Source: an uncultured Pelagibacteraceae bacterium (GTDB lineage Bacteria; Pseudomonadota; Alphaproteobacteria; Pelagibacterales; Pelagibacteraceae). Taken from it: a stretch of 64,000 nucleotides of DNA. Shown piece after piece: positions 28,489 to 41,533 of the stretch. The position numbers and the translations under genes were made by a program. The notes under the pieces are model-generated. The model did not search any database. It was not told the origin of the DNA and saw only the letters and a program-made list of their open reading frames with translations. Each line of letters starts with the position of its first letter. Positions within the stretch are counted from its first letter, which is position 1. The stretch covers positions 1 through 64,000 of the forward strand of contig CACHEU010000002.1 of NCBI GenBank assembly GCA_902578935.1, given 5' to 3'.

Positions 28489-29476
28489 GGATGTTATTAT
28501 TGAAGACAAAAAGATTTCAGCCATATATCTCAAATTAAAGTCGGTTTTATCAAAACATAAACAAAATAATTCTTTTGCTGTAGCAGTTTCTGGCGGCCCA
28601 GATAGTATGGCGCTTGCTTTTTTATCAAACTTATTGGCCAACGAAACAAAATACAAAACATATTTTCTCTTAGTAGATCATGGAATAAGGGCAAATTCTG
28701 CTAAAGAAGCTTTGCAGGTTAAAAAATTATTAAAAAAAAATGGAATTAACCTTCAAGTTTTAAGAAACAGGAAAAAAATTTCTAAAAATATTCAAAAAAC
28801 CGCAAGAGACTTAAGGTATGAGCTTTTAATTGAATTTTGTAGAAAAAACAGAGTTACATCTCTATTAACAGCACATCACAAGGATGATCAGGTAGAGACA
28901 TTCTTAATTAGACTGTCTAGGGGGAGTGGGGTAGAAGGCCTTTCGTCTATGAGTCAGTCCACCAATTTAGGTTATGGAATTAAATTGATCAGGCCCTTTT
29001 TGGAGTTTAAAAAAAGTGAACTCAAACATATTTCAAATAAAGTTTTTACAAAAACAATAAGAGATCCAAGCAATAAAAATAGAAAATTTTTAAGAACAAA
29101 TATTAGAGAATTAACCAGAATTCTTGAAAGCAGGGGTTTAAATTTTGATCAAATTATTCGCTCAATTAATAATATTTCATCTACAAAAGAGGCCATTAAT
29201 TTTTATGTTAATCGTTCTTTAAAAAAATTTGTAAAATTTAAAAAAAAGGAAACCGTTCTAGATTTAAAAATGTTTAAAAAGGAGCCCCAGGAGGTAAAAT
29301 TTAAAATTATTAACAGAATTGTAAAAAATAGAGCTTTGTCCTATTACCCACCAAGATCCCAAAAGGTTTTAAATTTGATTAGTCGTTTTGAAGCTAAAAA
29401 TCCAAAGAAGTGTACTTTGGGAGGATGTATTTTTGAAAGAAAGAAAAATTTGCTGCATGTGACAAGAGAGTTTTAA
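28454..29476 (+). CDS. tilS: tRNA(Ile)-lysidine synthase
   Basis: FAVAVSGGPDSMALAFL PP-loop; AHHKDDQVETFLIRLSRGSG. Confidence 0.93.
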   Translation: MKIKNLNVAKLKDVIIEDKKISAIYLKLKSVLSKHKQNNSFAVAVSGGPDSMALAFLSNLLANETKYKTYFLLVDHGIRANSAKEALQVKKLLKKNGINLQVLRNRKKISKNIQKTARDLRYELLIEFCRKNRVTSLLTAHHKDDQVETFLIRLSRGSGVEGLSSMSQSTNLGYGIKLIRPFLEFKKSELKHISNKVFTKTIRDPSNKNRKFLRTNIRELTRILESRGLNFDQIIRSINNISSTKEAINFYVNRSLKKFVKFKKKETVLDLKMFKKEPQEVKFKIINRIVKNRALSYYPPRSQKVLNLISRFEAKNPKKCTLGGCIFERKKNLLHVTREF

Positions 29477-29491
29477 GAATTTATGAAAATG

Positions 29492-29500
29492 TGCTATAAT
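29492..29500 (+). promoter_or_regulatory. Candidate extended -10 promoter for ftsH
   Basis: TGCTATAAT in the 95-nt gap ahead of ftsH, followed by GTAC-N7-GTAC small inverted repeat. Confidence 0.45.
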
Positions 29501-29571
29501 TTGTCATATTTTTTAATTAATTGTACTTTTAAGGTACTTGTTTAAATTATAAAAATACCTATTTATTTAGT

Positions 29572-31467
29572 ATGAACTTTAGAAATTTACTTATGTGGGG
29601 TTTGATAGTCCTTCTTTCAGTTGGACTTTTTAACCTATTTCAGAACCCAAATAAAACGGATGGGCAAAGTAACAAAATTGCTTTTTCAAAATTTCTACAA
29701 GAAGTTGACGATGGTAGAGTAGTTGAGGTTAAAATCCAAGGAGACAACATAAGCGGAGTTTTATCCGATGGTTCAAAATTTAATACCTATTCACCAAACT
29801 ATCCGGGATTAGTTGAAAAACTTTCAGAGAAAAATGTAAATATAATTGCCTCACCAACGGAAGATAAAATGCCATCTTTGATTGGAGTGCTTTTGTCTTG
29901 GTTCCCTATGTTGTTATTGATAGGAGTTTGGATATTTTTTATGCGTCAAATGCAAGGAGGCAGAGGCGGCGCAATGGGTTTTGGAAGATCAAAAGCCAAA
30001 CTACTTACAGAGGCTCAAGGAAAAGTTACATTCAATGATGTAGCAGGAATTGAAGAAGCAAAGGAAGAAGTAGAAGAAATAGTTGAATTTCTAAAAGATC
30101 CAAAAAAATTTAGAAGACTTGGCGGAAAAATACCAAAAGGTGCATTGCTTATTGGTCCTCCAGGAACAGGAAAAACACTTTTAGCAAAAGCAATTGCAGG
30201 TGAAGCTAATGTTCCATTTTTTACAATTTCTGGCTCAGACTTTGTTGAAATGTTTGTTGGAGTTGGTGCCTCAAGAGTTAGAGATATGTTTGAGCAAGGA
30301 AAAAAACATGCACCATGTATCATTTTTATTGATGAAATAGATGCTGTAGGAAGAAGCAGAGGTGCGGGTCTTGGTGGAGGAAATGACGAAAGAGAACAAA
30401 CTTTAAATCAGCTATTAGTCGAGATGGATGGATTTGATACTAATGAAGGAATTATTTTAATTGCCGCAACTAATAGGCCTGACGTTTTAGATCCAGCTCT
30501 TTTAAGACCTGGAAGATTTGATAGACAAGTTGTTGTTCCTAATCCAGATATTCTTGGCAGGGAAGCAATTCTTAAGGTTCATATTAAAAAAATTAATACC
30601 GGACCAGATGTAAAACTTAGAACGATCGCAAGAGGTACACCTGGTTTTTCAGGAGCTGATCTAGCAAATTTAGTTAACGAGTCAGCTTTATTGGCAGCTA
30701 GAAAAAATAAAAGAGTTGTTACCATGTCTGATGTAGAAGAAGCAAAAGACAAGGTAATGATGGGCGCTGAAAGAAGATCAATGGTAATGACCGAAGAAGA
30801 GAAAAAATTAACAGCATATCATGAGGGTGGCCATGCAATAGTTGCTTTAAACGAGAAAGCATCGGATCCAATTCACAAGGCTACTATTATACCAAGGGGA
30901 AGAGCTTTAGGTATGGTAATGAGATTACCAGAAAGAGATCAGTTATCAGTTACAAGAGAAAAAATGTATTCAGATATTGCTGTAGCAATGGGAGGCAGAA
31001 TTGCCGAAGAGATTATATTTGGACATGATAAGGTAACTTCTGGAGCATCTTCTGACATTGATATGGCCACTAAGATGGCAAAAAATATGGTGACTAGATA
31101 TGGCATGAGTAAAGATCTTGGACCTGTTGCATATGGTGAAAATGAAGATGAAGTATTTCTAGGAAGACAAATAACAAGACAGCAACATATGTCTGAAGAC
31201 ACTGCAAAAAAAGTAGATGCTGAGGTAAAAAAAATAGTCAATACTGGTTATGAGAGAGCAAAAACAGTTTTAACTGAAAAAATCGATGATCTTCATAAAC
31301 TTGCAAAAGCATTACTAGTATATGAAACTTTGACCGGAGATGAGATCAGAGATTTGATTTTAAAAAATATTCAACCTGCTAAATTGTCGAAAAAAGACGA
31401 ACAAAACGATGATAGCGCGTCATCAGCCATAGACACAATTGGTTTAAAACCTAAACCAGCGCTTTAA
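29572..31467 (+). CDS. ftsH: ATP-dependent zinc metalloprotease FtsH
   Basis: [41 protein letters not shown]. Confidence 0.97.
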   Translation: MNFRNLLMWGLIVLLSVGLFNLFQNPNKTDGQSNKIAFSKFLQEVDDGRVVEVKIQGDNISGVLSDGSKFNTYSPNYPGLVEKLSEKNVNIIASPTEDKMPSLIGVLLSWFPMLLLIGVWIFFMRQMQGGRGGAMGFGRSKAKLLTEAQGKVTFNDVAGIEEAKEEVEEIVEFLKDPKKFRRLGGKIPKGALLIGPPGTGKTLLAKAIAGEANVPFFTISGSDFVEMFVGVGASRVRDMFEQGKKHAPCIIFIDEIDAVGRSRGAGLGGGNDEREQTLNQLLVEMDGFDTNEGIILIAATNRPDVLDPALLRPGRFDRQVVVPNPDILGREAILKVHIKKINTGPDVKLRTIARGTPGFSGADLANLVNESALLAARKNKRVVTMSDVEEAKDKVMMGAERRSMVMTEEEKKLTAYHEGGHAIVALNEKASDPIHKATIIPRGRALGMVMRLPERDQLSVTREKMYSDIAVAMGGRIAEEIIFGHDKVTSGASSDIDMATKMAKNMVTRYGMSKDLGPVAYGENEDEVFLGRQITRQQHMSEDTAKKVDAEVKKIVNTGYERAKTVLTEKIDDLHKLAKALLVYETLTGDEIRDLILKNIQPAKLSKKDEQNDDSASSAIDTIGLKPKPAL

Positions 31468-31477
31468 CAGACAAATC

Positions 31478-32539
31478 ATGAGAAAATATTACACTAGAGC
31501 GTGTAATTTTTATCATGGAAGAACTGCAGAAAAACTCATTAGATCAAAAAAAGCACTTCCTCTTAATGGTAAGAAAAATTTAGCTTTTGATAGTATTGAA
31601 ATTTTTATCAGGAACAAAAATAAGGTTAATAGTAAATTAATTCATTTTAGAGATATTAAAAAACTTGGGAATAGCTTAAAAAAAACTATCAATAAGGATT
31701 TAAAAAAAATAACATCAAAAAGAAAAAATTTTCTAAAAAATATTAATTTTTCTAACCCTTCTATTATGGGAGTTTTAAATTTAACTCCTGATAGTTTTTC
31801 TGATGGAGGAAAATTTAATAAGACAAACAAGTCATTTAAACACATATCAAGCATGATTCAATCTGGCGCAGAAATTATTGATGTCGGAGGAGAGTCGACA
31901 AGACCAGGTTCCAAAACAATAGATCCAGCAACAGAATGGAAAAGAGTTAAACATGTTTTAAAAAATTTCAAAAAAAAATACAAAAAAACTTGTTTATCAA
32001 TAGATACCAGAAAATCTGATTTAATGGTTAGAAGCATTAAACATGGCGCAGATTTAATAAATGATGTGTCAGGGTTCAATTATGATCTGAGCTCTTTATC
32101 AAAATTAAAAAAATATGGCATCCCAAAGGTTTTGCATCATATGCAAGGAACACCTAATACTATGCAAAAAAATCCCAAGTATAAAAATGTCTTGTTAGAT
32201 ATTTATGATTTCTTTGAAAAAAACATTAATGAAAAATTTAAAGATAAGAAAGTTATCTTAGATCCAGGTATTGGTTTTGGTAAAACTTTGAAACATAATT
32301 TGACTTTAATTTCTAAAATATCTTTGTTTCATAGCCTAGGCTTTCCTATTTTGATTGGAACTTCAAGAAAGAGATTTATCAATCAAATATCTGGAAAACA
32401 TGATAGTAAAGATAGAACAGGTGGAACATTAGCTTCGGTTCTTTTTTTATTATCACAAGGAGTTCACATTTTTAGAGTACACAATGTTAATGAAGTAAAA
32501 CAGGGAATTCTTGTATTTGAAAAAATTTTATTAAACTAA
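31478..32539 (+). CDS. folP: Dihydropteroate synthase with N-terminal extension
   Basis: IMGVLNLTPDSFSDGGKF; GAEIIDVGGESTRPGS; DPGIGFGKT. Confidence 0.94.
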   Translation: MRKYYTRACNFYHGRTAEKLIRSKKALPLNGKKNLAFDSIEIFIRNKNKVNSKLIHFRDIKKLGNSLKKTINKDLKKITSKRKNFLKNINFSNPSIMGVLNLTPDSFSDGGKFNKTNKSFKHISSMIQSGAEIIDVGGESTRPGSKTIDPATEWKRVKHVLKNFKKKYKKTCLSIDTRKSDLMVRSIKHGADLINDVSGFNYDLSSLSKLKKYGIPKVLHHMQGTPNTMQKNPKYKNVLLDIYDFFEKNINEKFKDKKVILDPGIGFGKTLKHNLTLISKISLFHSLGFPILIGTSRKRFINQISGKHDSKDRTGGTLASVLFLLSQGVHIFRVHNVNEVKQGILVFEKILLN

Positions 32540-33870
32540 TGAAGAACAAATATTTTGGAACAGATGGTATCAGAGGAACTGTTAATCAGGGAAATATTAC
32601 TGGAGAAAAATTTTTTAAATTTGGCTTAGCGTCAGGTACTTATTTCAAAAATCAAAAAAAATCTAAGCAGATTGCAGTCATAGCAAAGGACACAAGACTG
32701 TCGGGATATACTTTAGAGCCCGCTTTGGTATCAGGCCTGGTTTCAGGTGGAATGCATGTTTTTACATTAGGCCCTCTACCAACCAATGGACTTGCTATGT
32801 TAACAAAATCCATGAAGGCTAACATGGGTATAATGATTACCGCATCGCACAACCCTTATTATGATAACGGTTTAAAATTATTTGGACCGGACGGAATGAA
32901 GTTGTCTGACAAAATAGAAAAAAAAATTGAAAAATTAATAGATGCCAAAAGTACGAAACAACTTACAAATCCAAAACTATTAGGAAGGGTTAAGAGATTA
33001 GAGGATGGAAATGACAAATATATTGAGATATTAAAAAAAAATTTTCCAAGCAATTTTCATCTGAGAGGCACAAAAATAGTTTTAGATTGTGCAAATGGAG
33101 CCTGTTATAAAGCTGCCCCGAAGCTTTTAAAAAAACTTGGAGCGAAAGTTATCTCTATCGGAATAAAACCTAATGGTTTGAATATTAATGAAAAGTGCGG
33201 GTCAACCTGCCCATCTAAAATTAAATCAGCTGTTAAAAAGTTTAGAGCGCATGTTGGTATTTCTTTTGATGGAGATGCAGATAGAATAATCATGTGTGAT
33301 GAAAAGGGAAAAATTGTAGATGGAGATCAGATTATCGCTATGCTTGCACATAGATGGAAATCAAAAAGAATTTTAAAAGGCGGTGTAATTGGAACTTTAA
33401 TGTCTAATTATGGTTTAGAAAGTTTTCTGAAAAAGGAAAAAATTAAATTTTTTAGATCTAAAGTAGGAGACAGATATGTTAAAGAAAAAATGAAAAAATT
33501 AAATTTTAATTTAGGCGGAGAACAATCGGGACATATTATTTTGGGGAAATTTGCAACGACTGGGGATGGCCTAATGGTTGCATTAGAAGTTTTGTTTTCT
33601 TTGAGAAAAGGAAAAAAGGCTAGCAATTTGTTAAACGTTTTTAAACCTTTACCTCAAGTTTTGGACAATGTTGTTGTGAAAGATAAGGGCATAGTTAATA
33701 AACCTAAATGCAAAAATGCCATTAAAAAAGCAAACAAACTTATGGGGAACAAGGGAAGAATCTTAGTTAGAAAATCTGGAACTGAACCAAAAATTAGGAT
33801 TATGGCCGAGTCTTATGATAAGAGTTTAATTTTAAAATGTATAAAAATAATCAAGAGATCAATAAAGTAA
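32539..33870 (+). CDS. glmM: Phosphoglucosamine mutase
   Basis: KYFGTDGIRGTVN; MITASHNPYYDNGLKLFGPDG; SFDGDADR. Confidence 0.96.
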   Translation: MKNKYFGTDGIRGTVNQGNITGEKFFKFGLASGTYFKNQKKSKQIAVIAKDTRLSGYTLEPALVSGLVSGGMHVFTLGPLPTNGLAMLTKSMKANMGIMITASHNPYYDNGLKLFGPDGMKLSDKIEKKIEKLIDAKSTKQLTNPKLLGRVKRLEDGNDKYIEILKKNFPSNFHLRGTKIVLDCANGACYKAAPKLLKKLGAKVISIGIKPNGLNINEKCGSTCPSKIKSAVKKFRAHVGISFDGDADRIIMCDEKGKIVDGDQIIAMLAHRWKSKRILKGGVIGTLMSNYGLESFLKKEKIKFFRSKVGDRYVKEKMKKLNFNLGGEQSGHIILGKFATTGDGLMVALEVLFSLRKGKKASNLLNVFKPLPQVLDNVVVKDKGIVNKPKCKNAIKKANKLMGNKGRILVRKSGTEPKIRIMAESYDKSLILKCIKIIKRSIK

Positions 33871-33871
33871 A

Positions 33872-35976
<2,105 letters not shown>

Positions 35977-35978
35977 TT

Positions 35979-36914
35979 TTATTTAGCCGGAAGCAGATTT
36001 TTTGATTTGCTAGAATTAAGCATTGCTTTCTGGAGTTTTTCAAAAGCTTTGTTTTCAATTTGTCTAATTCTCTCTCTACTAATTTTATATTTTTTACTCA
36101 ACTCATCTAGAGTTTTAGGATTATTTGACAACTTTCTTGCTTCTATAATTTTTTTTTCTCTATCGTTTAAAATTTTAATTGCATCCTTGAGTAGTAATTT
36201 TTTTTCATCCAATTCTTGTTTTTGAGATACGTAAAGTTCCTGGTCCATATTTTCATCTACCACCCAATCTTGCCATTCACCTTTCTCTCCTGATTGGATA
36301 GGATCATTTAGTGATTTTTCTTGGCCCATCATTCTTCTGTTCATCGAAACAACTTCTTCTGATTTTACACCAAGTCTATCTGATATTTCTTTTACTTGTT
36401 CTTTTTTTAAATCACCTTCTTGTGTTGGAGCAATTTGTTGTTTTATTTTTTTTAAATTAAAAAATAATTTTTTTTGTGCAGCAGTAGTTCCCATCTTCAC
36501 TAGACTCCATGATCTAAGAACATATTCTTGTATTCCTGCTTTTATCCACCACATAGCATAAGTTGCTAGTCTAAAACCTTTATCAGGATCAAATTTTTTT
36601 ACTGCTTGCATTAAACCAATATTACCTTCAGAAATTAGCTCACTTACAGGCAAACCATAGCCTCTATAACCCATTGCAATTTTTGCAACCAATCGAAGAT
36701 GACTTGTTACAAGTTTGTGTGCTGATTTTAAATTACCTCTTTCTTTCCAATTTTTAGCTAGCATATATTCTTCCTCCGCATCTAACATTGGAAACTTTTT
36801 TATTTGAGCAAGGTATAATGATAAACCACCCTCACCCGTAAGAACAGGTAGATTAGATATTTCAGATTTTGTACTCATCCTGTGTATATATATTTCTAAA
36901 ATAGAATTTTTCAA
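35979..36914 (-). CDS. rpoH: RNA polymerase sigma factor RpoH (sigma-32)
   Basis: LVTSHLRLVAKIAMGYRGYGLPVSELISEGNIGLMQAVKKFDPDKGFRLATYAMWWIKAGIQEYVLRSWSLVK. Confidence 0.95.
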   Translation of the reverse strand: MKNSILEIYIHRMSTKSEISNLPVLTGEGGLSLYLAQIKKFPMLDAEEEYMLAKNWKERGNLKSAHKLVTSHLRLVAKIAMGYRGYGLPVSELISEGNIGLMQAVKKFDPDKGFRLATYAMWWIKAGIQEYVLRSWSLVKMGTTAAQKKLFFNLKKIKQQIAPTQEGDLKKEQVKEISDRLGVKSEEVVSMNRRMMGQEKSLNDPIQSGEKGEWQDWVVDENMDQELYVSQKQELDEKKLLLKDAIKILNDREKKIIEARKLSNNPKTLDELSKKYKISRERIRQIENKAFEKLQKAMLNSSKSKNLLPAK

Positions 36915-37891
36915 TCGCTAAATTTTTCAAGAAAATCTAGCATTTTTTTAAAATCCTTTGGTAATTTTGATTCAAAATTGACAAACCTATTTTTTGTTGG
37001 ATGTAGAAACCCAAGACTTTTTGCATGTAGTGCTTGTCTTTCAAATCCAGATAAAATTTTTTCAAATTTTTTATTTATTTTTCTAAACCCCAGTCTTTTT
37101 TTTCCGTACTTTTTGTCTCCAACTAATCCGTTTCCTTTATGGGAAAGATGAACTCTTATTTGATGTGTTCTCCCTGTTTCTAAAACACATTCCACCAAGC
37201 TTATTTTTGGTATTTCTTTATTGTTAAAAACTTTTAGTGTTTTGTAATTTGTAATAGCTTTTTTTCCAGTTCTTTCACTTACAGACATGAGCTGTCTATT
37301 TTTTTTGCTTCTTGATAAAAGAGTAGTAATCTTTCCATTTAGAGGTCTTATCACTCCCCAGATTAATGCTAGATATTTTCTCTTAATAGTATGATTACTA
37401 AATTGTTTAGCTAGATTTGCATGCGAAAAATTAGTTTTTGCAATCACGAGCAATCCACTCGTTTCTTTATCTATTCTGTGAACTATACCCGGTCGAGATA
37501 AGCCATTTAAAGTGGATAAGTTTTTTTCGTATAAATACAAAAGAGCATTCACCAAGGTTCCCTCTTTGTTACCAGCACCAGGATGAACCACAATACCGCT
37601 AGGTTTATCCACCACGACTATTTCTTTGTCCTCATAGATAATATTTATATCTATTTTTTGAGGCTTAATATGTTCAATTTTTTTTGCTTTAATTAAAATC
37701 TCTATAGAGTTTTCAGATTTTATTTTTTGAGATGGAGACGAAATAGCCCTTCCATTTATACTTACATTTTTTGAAAGGATAATTTTTTTGATTTGAGATC
37801 TTGTAAGTGTTTTTAGTTTAGAAGCTAAATATTTGTCTAACCTTAAATTATTGCTACTTTCTTCTACAAAAAATGTTGTTGTTTTATTCAT
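36911..37891 (-). CDS. rluD: RluA-family 23S rRNA pseudouridine synthase
   Basis: S4 domain + GIVHRIDKETSGLLVIAK. Confidence 0.92.
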   Translation of the reverse strand: MNKTTTFFVEESSNNLRLDKYLASKLKTLTRSQIKKIILSKNVSINGRAISSPSQKIKSENSIEILIKAKKIEHIKPQKIDINIIYEDKEIVVVDKPSGIVVHPGAGNKEGTLVNALLYLYEKNLSTLNGLSRPGIVHRIDKETSGLLVIAKTNFSHANLAKQFSNHTIKRKYLALIWGVIRPLNGKITTLLSRSKKNRQLMSVSERTGKKAITNYKTLKVFNNKEIPKISLVECVLETGRTHQIRVHLSHKGNGLVGDKKYGKKRLGFRKINKKFEKILSGFERQALHAKSLGFLHPTKNRFVNFESKLPKDFKKMLDFLEKFSD

Positions 37892-37915
37892 TTTACAGTT
37901 TAAAACATATTATAT

Positions 37916-37992
37916 GCGCTCGTAGCTCAACTGGATAGAGCGTCTGACTTCGGATCAGAAGGTTGAGGGTTCAACTCCTTCCGGGCGCACCA
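37916..37992 (+). tRNA. tRNA-Arg(TCG)
   Basis: GCGCTCG acceptor with CGGGCGC, anticodon loop CTTCGGA, CCA encoded. Confidence 0.92.
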
Positions 37993-38006
37993 TGTTAGTA
38001 AAAAAT

Positions 38007-38822
38007 TTAAAGAATCCATTCTCTAAACTTGTCTTTGTTTTTTACAATATAGTCTGGACAGTATTTATCAACCTCAACCATTTTATAGTTAATTTTTCTT
38101 CCAAATAAATCTTTTTTGTTTTTAATCTTTTCTCTAATTTTACCAGGATCAACAAATTCAGGCTTGTTAAATTCTTGATGAGAATATGAATTTATTTTTG
38201 TTACGATATCTTCTGGGTGTTTTAAAAAGCTAAAATGCCAACCGCCATCCTCTATTAATTGTGGTTGTCTAGGCTTGTAAAATTTCCAAAAGGGCATTTT
38301 TTTTGTTTTAATATTCCTCAACCATTGTGGGGACTTTAAATTTTTCTTTTGACATATTTTTGTTCCAGCCCAATAACCGTCACTAGTATTTAATAAATTT
38401 AATTTTGATTGAAAGTTTTTTTGTAAGAAACAAGCATATTTTTTTTCTAGTTCAAAAGAAGATATCTTTTTTGGATCTGGTATTTCATCTATATCTGAAA
38501 TCATTATAAGATCATCATCATTATAATTTTTATAACCTTTTGATAAGGAATTTCTTTGAAATTGATCTCTAAGATGATTTTCATGCCAGTCGTTTTTTTT
38601 CGAAGTAACTTTTATAGGCAAATCATCAATGATTAAATATTCGATCTTTTTTTTAAACTTTGAAAAATTATTTAAGTCAAAATTTAATTTCTTTTCTTTT
38701 CCCGCATGGTCTCTTGTAGCCTCTGCAATAATAAATTTATCTACAGAATCATAAAGAACGTTTAATCTAATATCTAATATTAGATCTTCGTCAAAATACA
38801 TGAAGCAGTCAATTAATTTCAT
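38007..38822 (-). CDS. Glycosyltransferase family 17-like
   Basis: MKLIDCFMYFDEDLILDIRLNVLYDSVDKFIIAEATRDHAGKEKKLNF...DDDLIMISDIDEIPDP...DGGWHFSFLK. Confidence 0.8.
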   Translation of the reverse strand: MKLIDCFMYFDEDLILDIRLNVLYDSVDKFIIAEATRDHAGKEKKLNFDLNNFSKFKKKIEYLIIDDLPIKVTSKKNDWHENHLRDQFQRNSLSKGYKNYNDDDLIMISDIDEIPDPKKISSFELEKKYACFLQKNFQSKLNLLNTSDGYWAGTKICQKKNLKSPQWLRNIKTKKMPFWKFYKPRQPQLIEDGGWHFSFLKHPEDIVTKINSYSHQEFNKPEFVDPGKIREKIKNKKDLFGRKINYKMVEVDKYCPDYIVKNKDKFREWIL

Positions 38823-38827
38823 ATAAA

Positions 38828-39619
38828 TTACTCTCCCATATTAATTAATGTTCCTTTTTCTTTTGCGCCAAAATAAGCCATATAAAAAATTGTTATTCCA
38901 CCAACAAAATACACCAATGAAATTAAAATTGATTTAACGATTTCAAACCAATTAACGCTATTATTTAATAATATGTTACGCATTTCCTCAAAAATATGAA
39001 CAAGAGGTAAAACTTTCGCAATAGCCTGAAGACTCTCGGGTAATATTTCTACCGGATAGTAAATGCATCCCAAAGGAGCTAAAAAGAATAAACTTGCCCA
39101 AGCAATATTTTCAAAGGATGGTCCATACCTTAATAGTCCTGCCGTTACTAGTAATCCTAGAGTGACACCAAAAATATAAAGACCAAGCAATAAAAAAAAT
39201 AACGGTAGACCAAGTTCAAATACCGAAACTCCAAAAAGAGGTATTGCTAAAATTGCAGCCGGAACCAATCCTATGAGAGTTCTAAAAACAGCAGTTAAAG
39301 TTAGGGATGTTATGATCTCACTTATTTTAATAGGGGCAATAAAAAGATTTGTAAAATTTCTACTCCAAATTTCTTCCAAGAACATCATGTTATAACTTAT
39401 GCTTGCTCTAAACAAAAAATCATAAAGAATTGCAGCAGTTAATATAATTCCAACAGTATTACTGTAGTATTCAGAATTTAATGTAAAGAATTTCGATATA
39501 AAGCCCCACAAAAAAATTTGAACTGAGGGCCAATATATAAGATCGATTATTCTTGGTAAGGAACCTGATATTAAATAAATATGTCTAAGACTTAATGCAT
39601 AAATTTGATTAAATCTCAT
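38828..39619 (-). CDS. ABC-2 type transporter permease
   Basis: 6-TM protein adjacent to ATPase; LFFLAPLGCIYYPVEILPESLQAIAKVLPLVHIFEEMR. Confidence 0.85.
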   Translation of the reverse strand: MRFNQIYALSLRHIYLISGSLPRIIDLIYWPSVQIFLWGFISKFFTLNSEYYSNTVGIILTAAILYDFLFRASISYNMMFLEEIWSRNFTNLFIAPIKISEIITSLTLTAVFRTLIGLVPAAILAIPLFGVSVFELGLPLFFLLLGLYIFGVTLGLLVTAGLLRYGPSFENIAWASLFFLAPLGCIYYPVEILPESLQAIAKVLPLVHIFEEMRNILLNNSVNWFEIVKSILISLVYFVGGITIFYMAYFGAKEKGTLINMGE

Positions 39620-40340
39620 CTTTGCTCCTTGCTAATTTTAAAAAAGTTTCTTCTAAATTATTTCTTCCGTGTTTTTTAATAATTGTTTCACAGGTTCCTT
39701 CGTCTATAATTTTTCCATTTTTCATCATAATAATGCTGTCACAAAGCCTCTCGACTTCAGCCATGTTGTGAGATGCTAGCAAAATTGTAACTTTATTTTT
39801 TAATTTATAAGATTCAATGTAACCTCTTACATAGTCACCAACGTCAGGATCTAAGCTGGCAGTTGGTTCGTCTAAAAAAATAATTTCCGGATCATTTATT
39901 AATGACTTTGCCAAAGTTACTCTATTTTTTTGTCCCGATGATAATTCTCCAGTTTTTTTATTTAAAAATTTTTTTATATCTAATTCTTCTGATATTTCTT
40001 TTATTTTTTTATCTAAATTTTTTACGCCATATAATCTACCGTACACTTCTAAATTTTGTTTAACTGTTAATTTTTTAGGCAACTCTACGTATGGAGAGGC
40101 AAAATTCATTTTGCTTAAAATGCTAACCCGATCTGCTTTTTCTAAGTTTACATTATCTATAATTATTTCTCCTCCGGATGGCTTTATTAGGCCAAGCATC
40201 ATTCCAATCGATGTAGTTTTTCCACATCCATTTGGCCCCAACAAACCAACTGTCTTATTTTTTTCAATGTTAAAGTTAATTTTATTAACAGCTAAGTTAT
40301 TTTTGAATTTTTTTGTAAGATTTTTAACTTGAATAAACAT
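39609..40340 (-). CDS. ABC transporter ATP-binding protein
   Basis: GLLGPNGCGKTTSIGM; LSSGQKNRVTLAKSLINDPEIIFLDEPTASLDP. Confidence 0.93.
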   Translation of the reverse strand: MFIQVKNLTKKFKNNLAVNKINFNIEKNKTVGLLGPNGCGKTTSIGMMLGLIKPSGGEIIIDNVNLEKADRVSILSKMNFASPYVELPKKLTVKQNLEVYGRLYGVKNLDKKIKEISEELDIKKFLNKKTGELSSGQKNRVTLAKSLINDPEIIFLDEPTASLDPDVGDYVRGYIESYKLKNKVTILLASHNMAEVERLCDSIIMMKNGKIIDEGTCETIIKKHGRNNLEETFLKLARSKDEI

Positions 40341-41282
40341 TTAGTACGAAGCTCTTTTTAATCTATCATTTATTGCAATTCCTATGTTTTGATTTGGAAT
40401 TTTAACAACATTTATTTTTTTATATTTTAAATTTTTTATTTTTCTCAAAGTTTTATACAAATTTTTTGCGGCCTCTTCTAGGCTGCCTTTAAGGCTTAAA
40501 TTAAATATATTTTTGGCTTTTTTATACTTTTTTCCAAATACTACAAATGCTGTTTTAGAATCTGCTTTCTTGCAGTTAAGCTTGATAGGAATTCCAGGGG
40601 AATAATGTCTTTTTAACAAACCAGGCGATCGTAGTTTCTTTGTTTTTTTTAAAATTGATATATTTGTTTTCAAAACTTTTCCAATTTTTTTATGACTTAT
40701 TGCACCAGGCCTAAGTATTTTTGTTTTTCCATACAAGCTTATTACTGTAGACTCTAATCCTATTTTCGATCTTCCCCCGTCTAGAATAAAACTTATTTTT
40801 TTTCCAAATTCATCTACCACGTCAATTGCTTTTATCGGGCTTACATTGCTTGATATATTGGCACTTGGAATTGCCAAAGGAAAATTTAATTGTTTCAATA
40901 AATTTCTTATTACGACATTTTTAGGAAATCTTACTGCTATACTTTTCAAGTTTGCATTTGCCAAAGAAGAAATTTTAGATTCCTTTTTCTTTTGTAATAC
41001 ATAAGTCAAAGGTCCTGGGGAGAATTTTTTATAAAGCGTTAAAAATTTTTCATCTATATTGGCATCTTTCTTTAGTGCTTGAAGATTGTGGTAGTGGATA
41101 ATGAGTGGGTTTTTTTTTGGTCTTTTTTTAAGTTTATATATTTTTTTAATTGACGTATTAGAATAAGCATTTCCTGCAAGTCCGTAAACGGTTTCAGTAG
41201 GAACAGCAATTATATTGTTTTTTTTCAAAAATTTTTTTGCTTTATTCAAATTTACCAGAGAATTTTTATAGATATTTTTCAT
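40341..41282 (-). CDS. tsaC: L-threonylcarbamoyladenylate synthase (Sua5-type)
   Basis: IAVPTETVYGLAGNAYS; KRPKKNPLIIHY; FSPGPLTYVL; C-terminal Sua5 domain. Confidence 0.92.
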   Translation of the reverse strand: MKNIYKNSLVNLNKAKKFLKKNNIIAVPTETVYGLAGNAYSNTSIKKIYKLKKRPKKNPLIIHYHNLQALKKDANIDEKFLTLYKKFSPGPLTYVLQKKKESKISSLANANLKSIAVRFPKNVVIRNLLKQLNFPLAIPSANISSNVSPIKAIDVVDEFGKKISFILDGGRSKIGLESTVISLYGKTKILRPGAISHKKIGKVLKTNISILKKTKKLRSPGLLKRHYSPGIPIKLNCKKADSKTAFVVFGKKYKKAKNIFNLSLKGSLEEAAKNLYKTLRKIKNLKYKKINVVKIPNQNIGIAINDRLKRASY

Positions 41283-41303
41283 ATTAAGATTATTATAATT
41301 TTT

Positions 41304-41519
41304 ATGAAAACAAAAAATATTCCACCTGATATTAAAAGTAAATCAATAAACGATGCAAAATCAGAAATAATAGATATTCTTGAGAGATTAGAAAAGGACA
41401 GCGCCAATCTTGAAGGTTCAAAGCAGGACTACGAGAGGCTTTTGCTTTTAAACGATCATGTTGATAATCTTTTTAAAGAAAAGCTTAGGGATATTCATTC
41501 TATCGGAAAGAAAAAATAA
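41304..41519 (+). CDS. xseB: Exodeoxyribonuclease VII small subunit
   Basis: 71 aa, EIIDILERLEKDSANLEGSKQDYERLLLLNDHVDNLFKEKL; upstream of ispA-dxs. Confidence 0.75.
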   Translation: MKTKNIPPDIKSKSINDAKSEIIDILERLEKDSANLEGSKQDYERLLLLNDHVDNLFKEKLRDIHSIGKKK

Positions 41520-41533
41520 TTTTAGATATTTGA

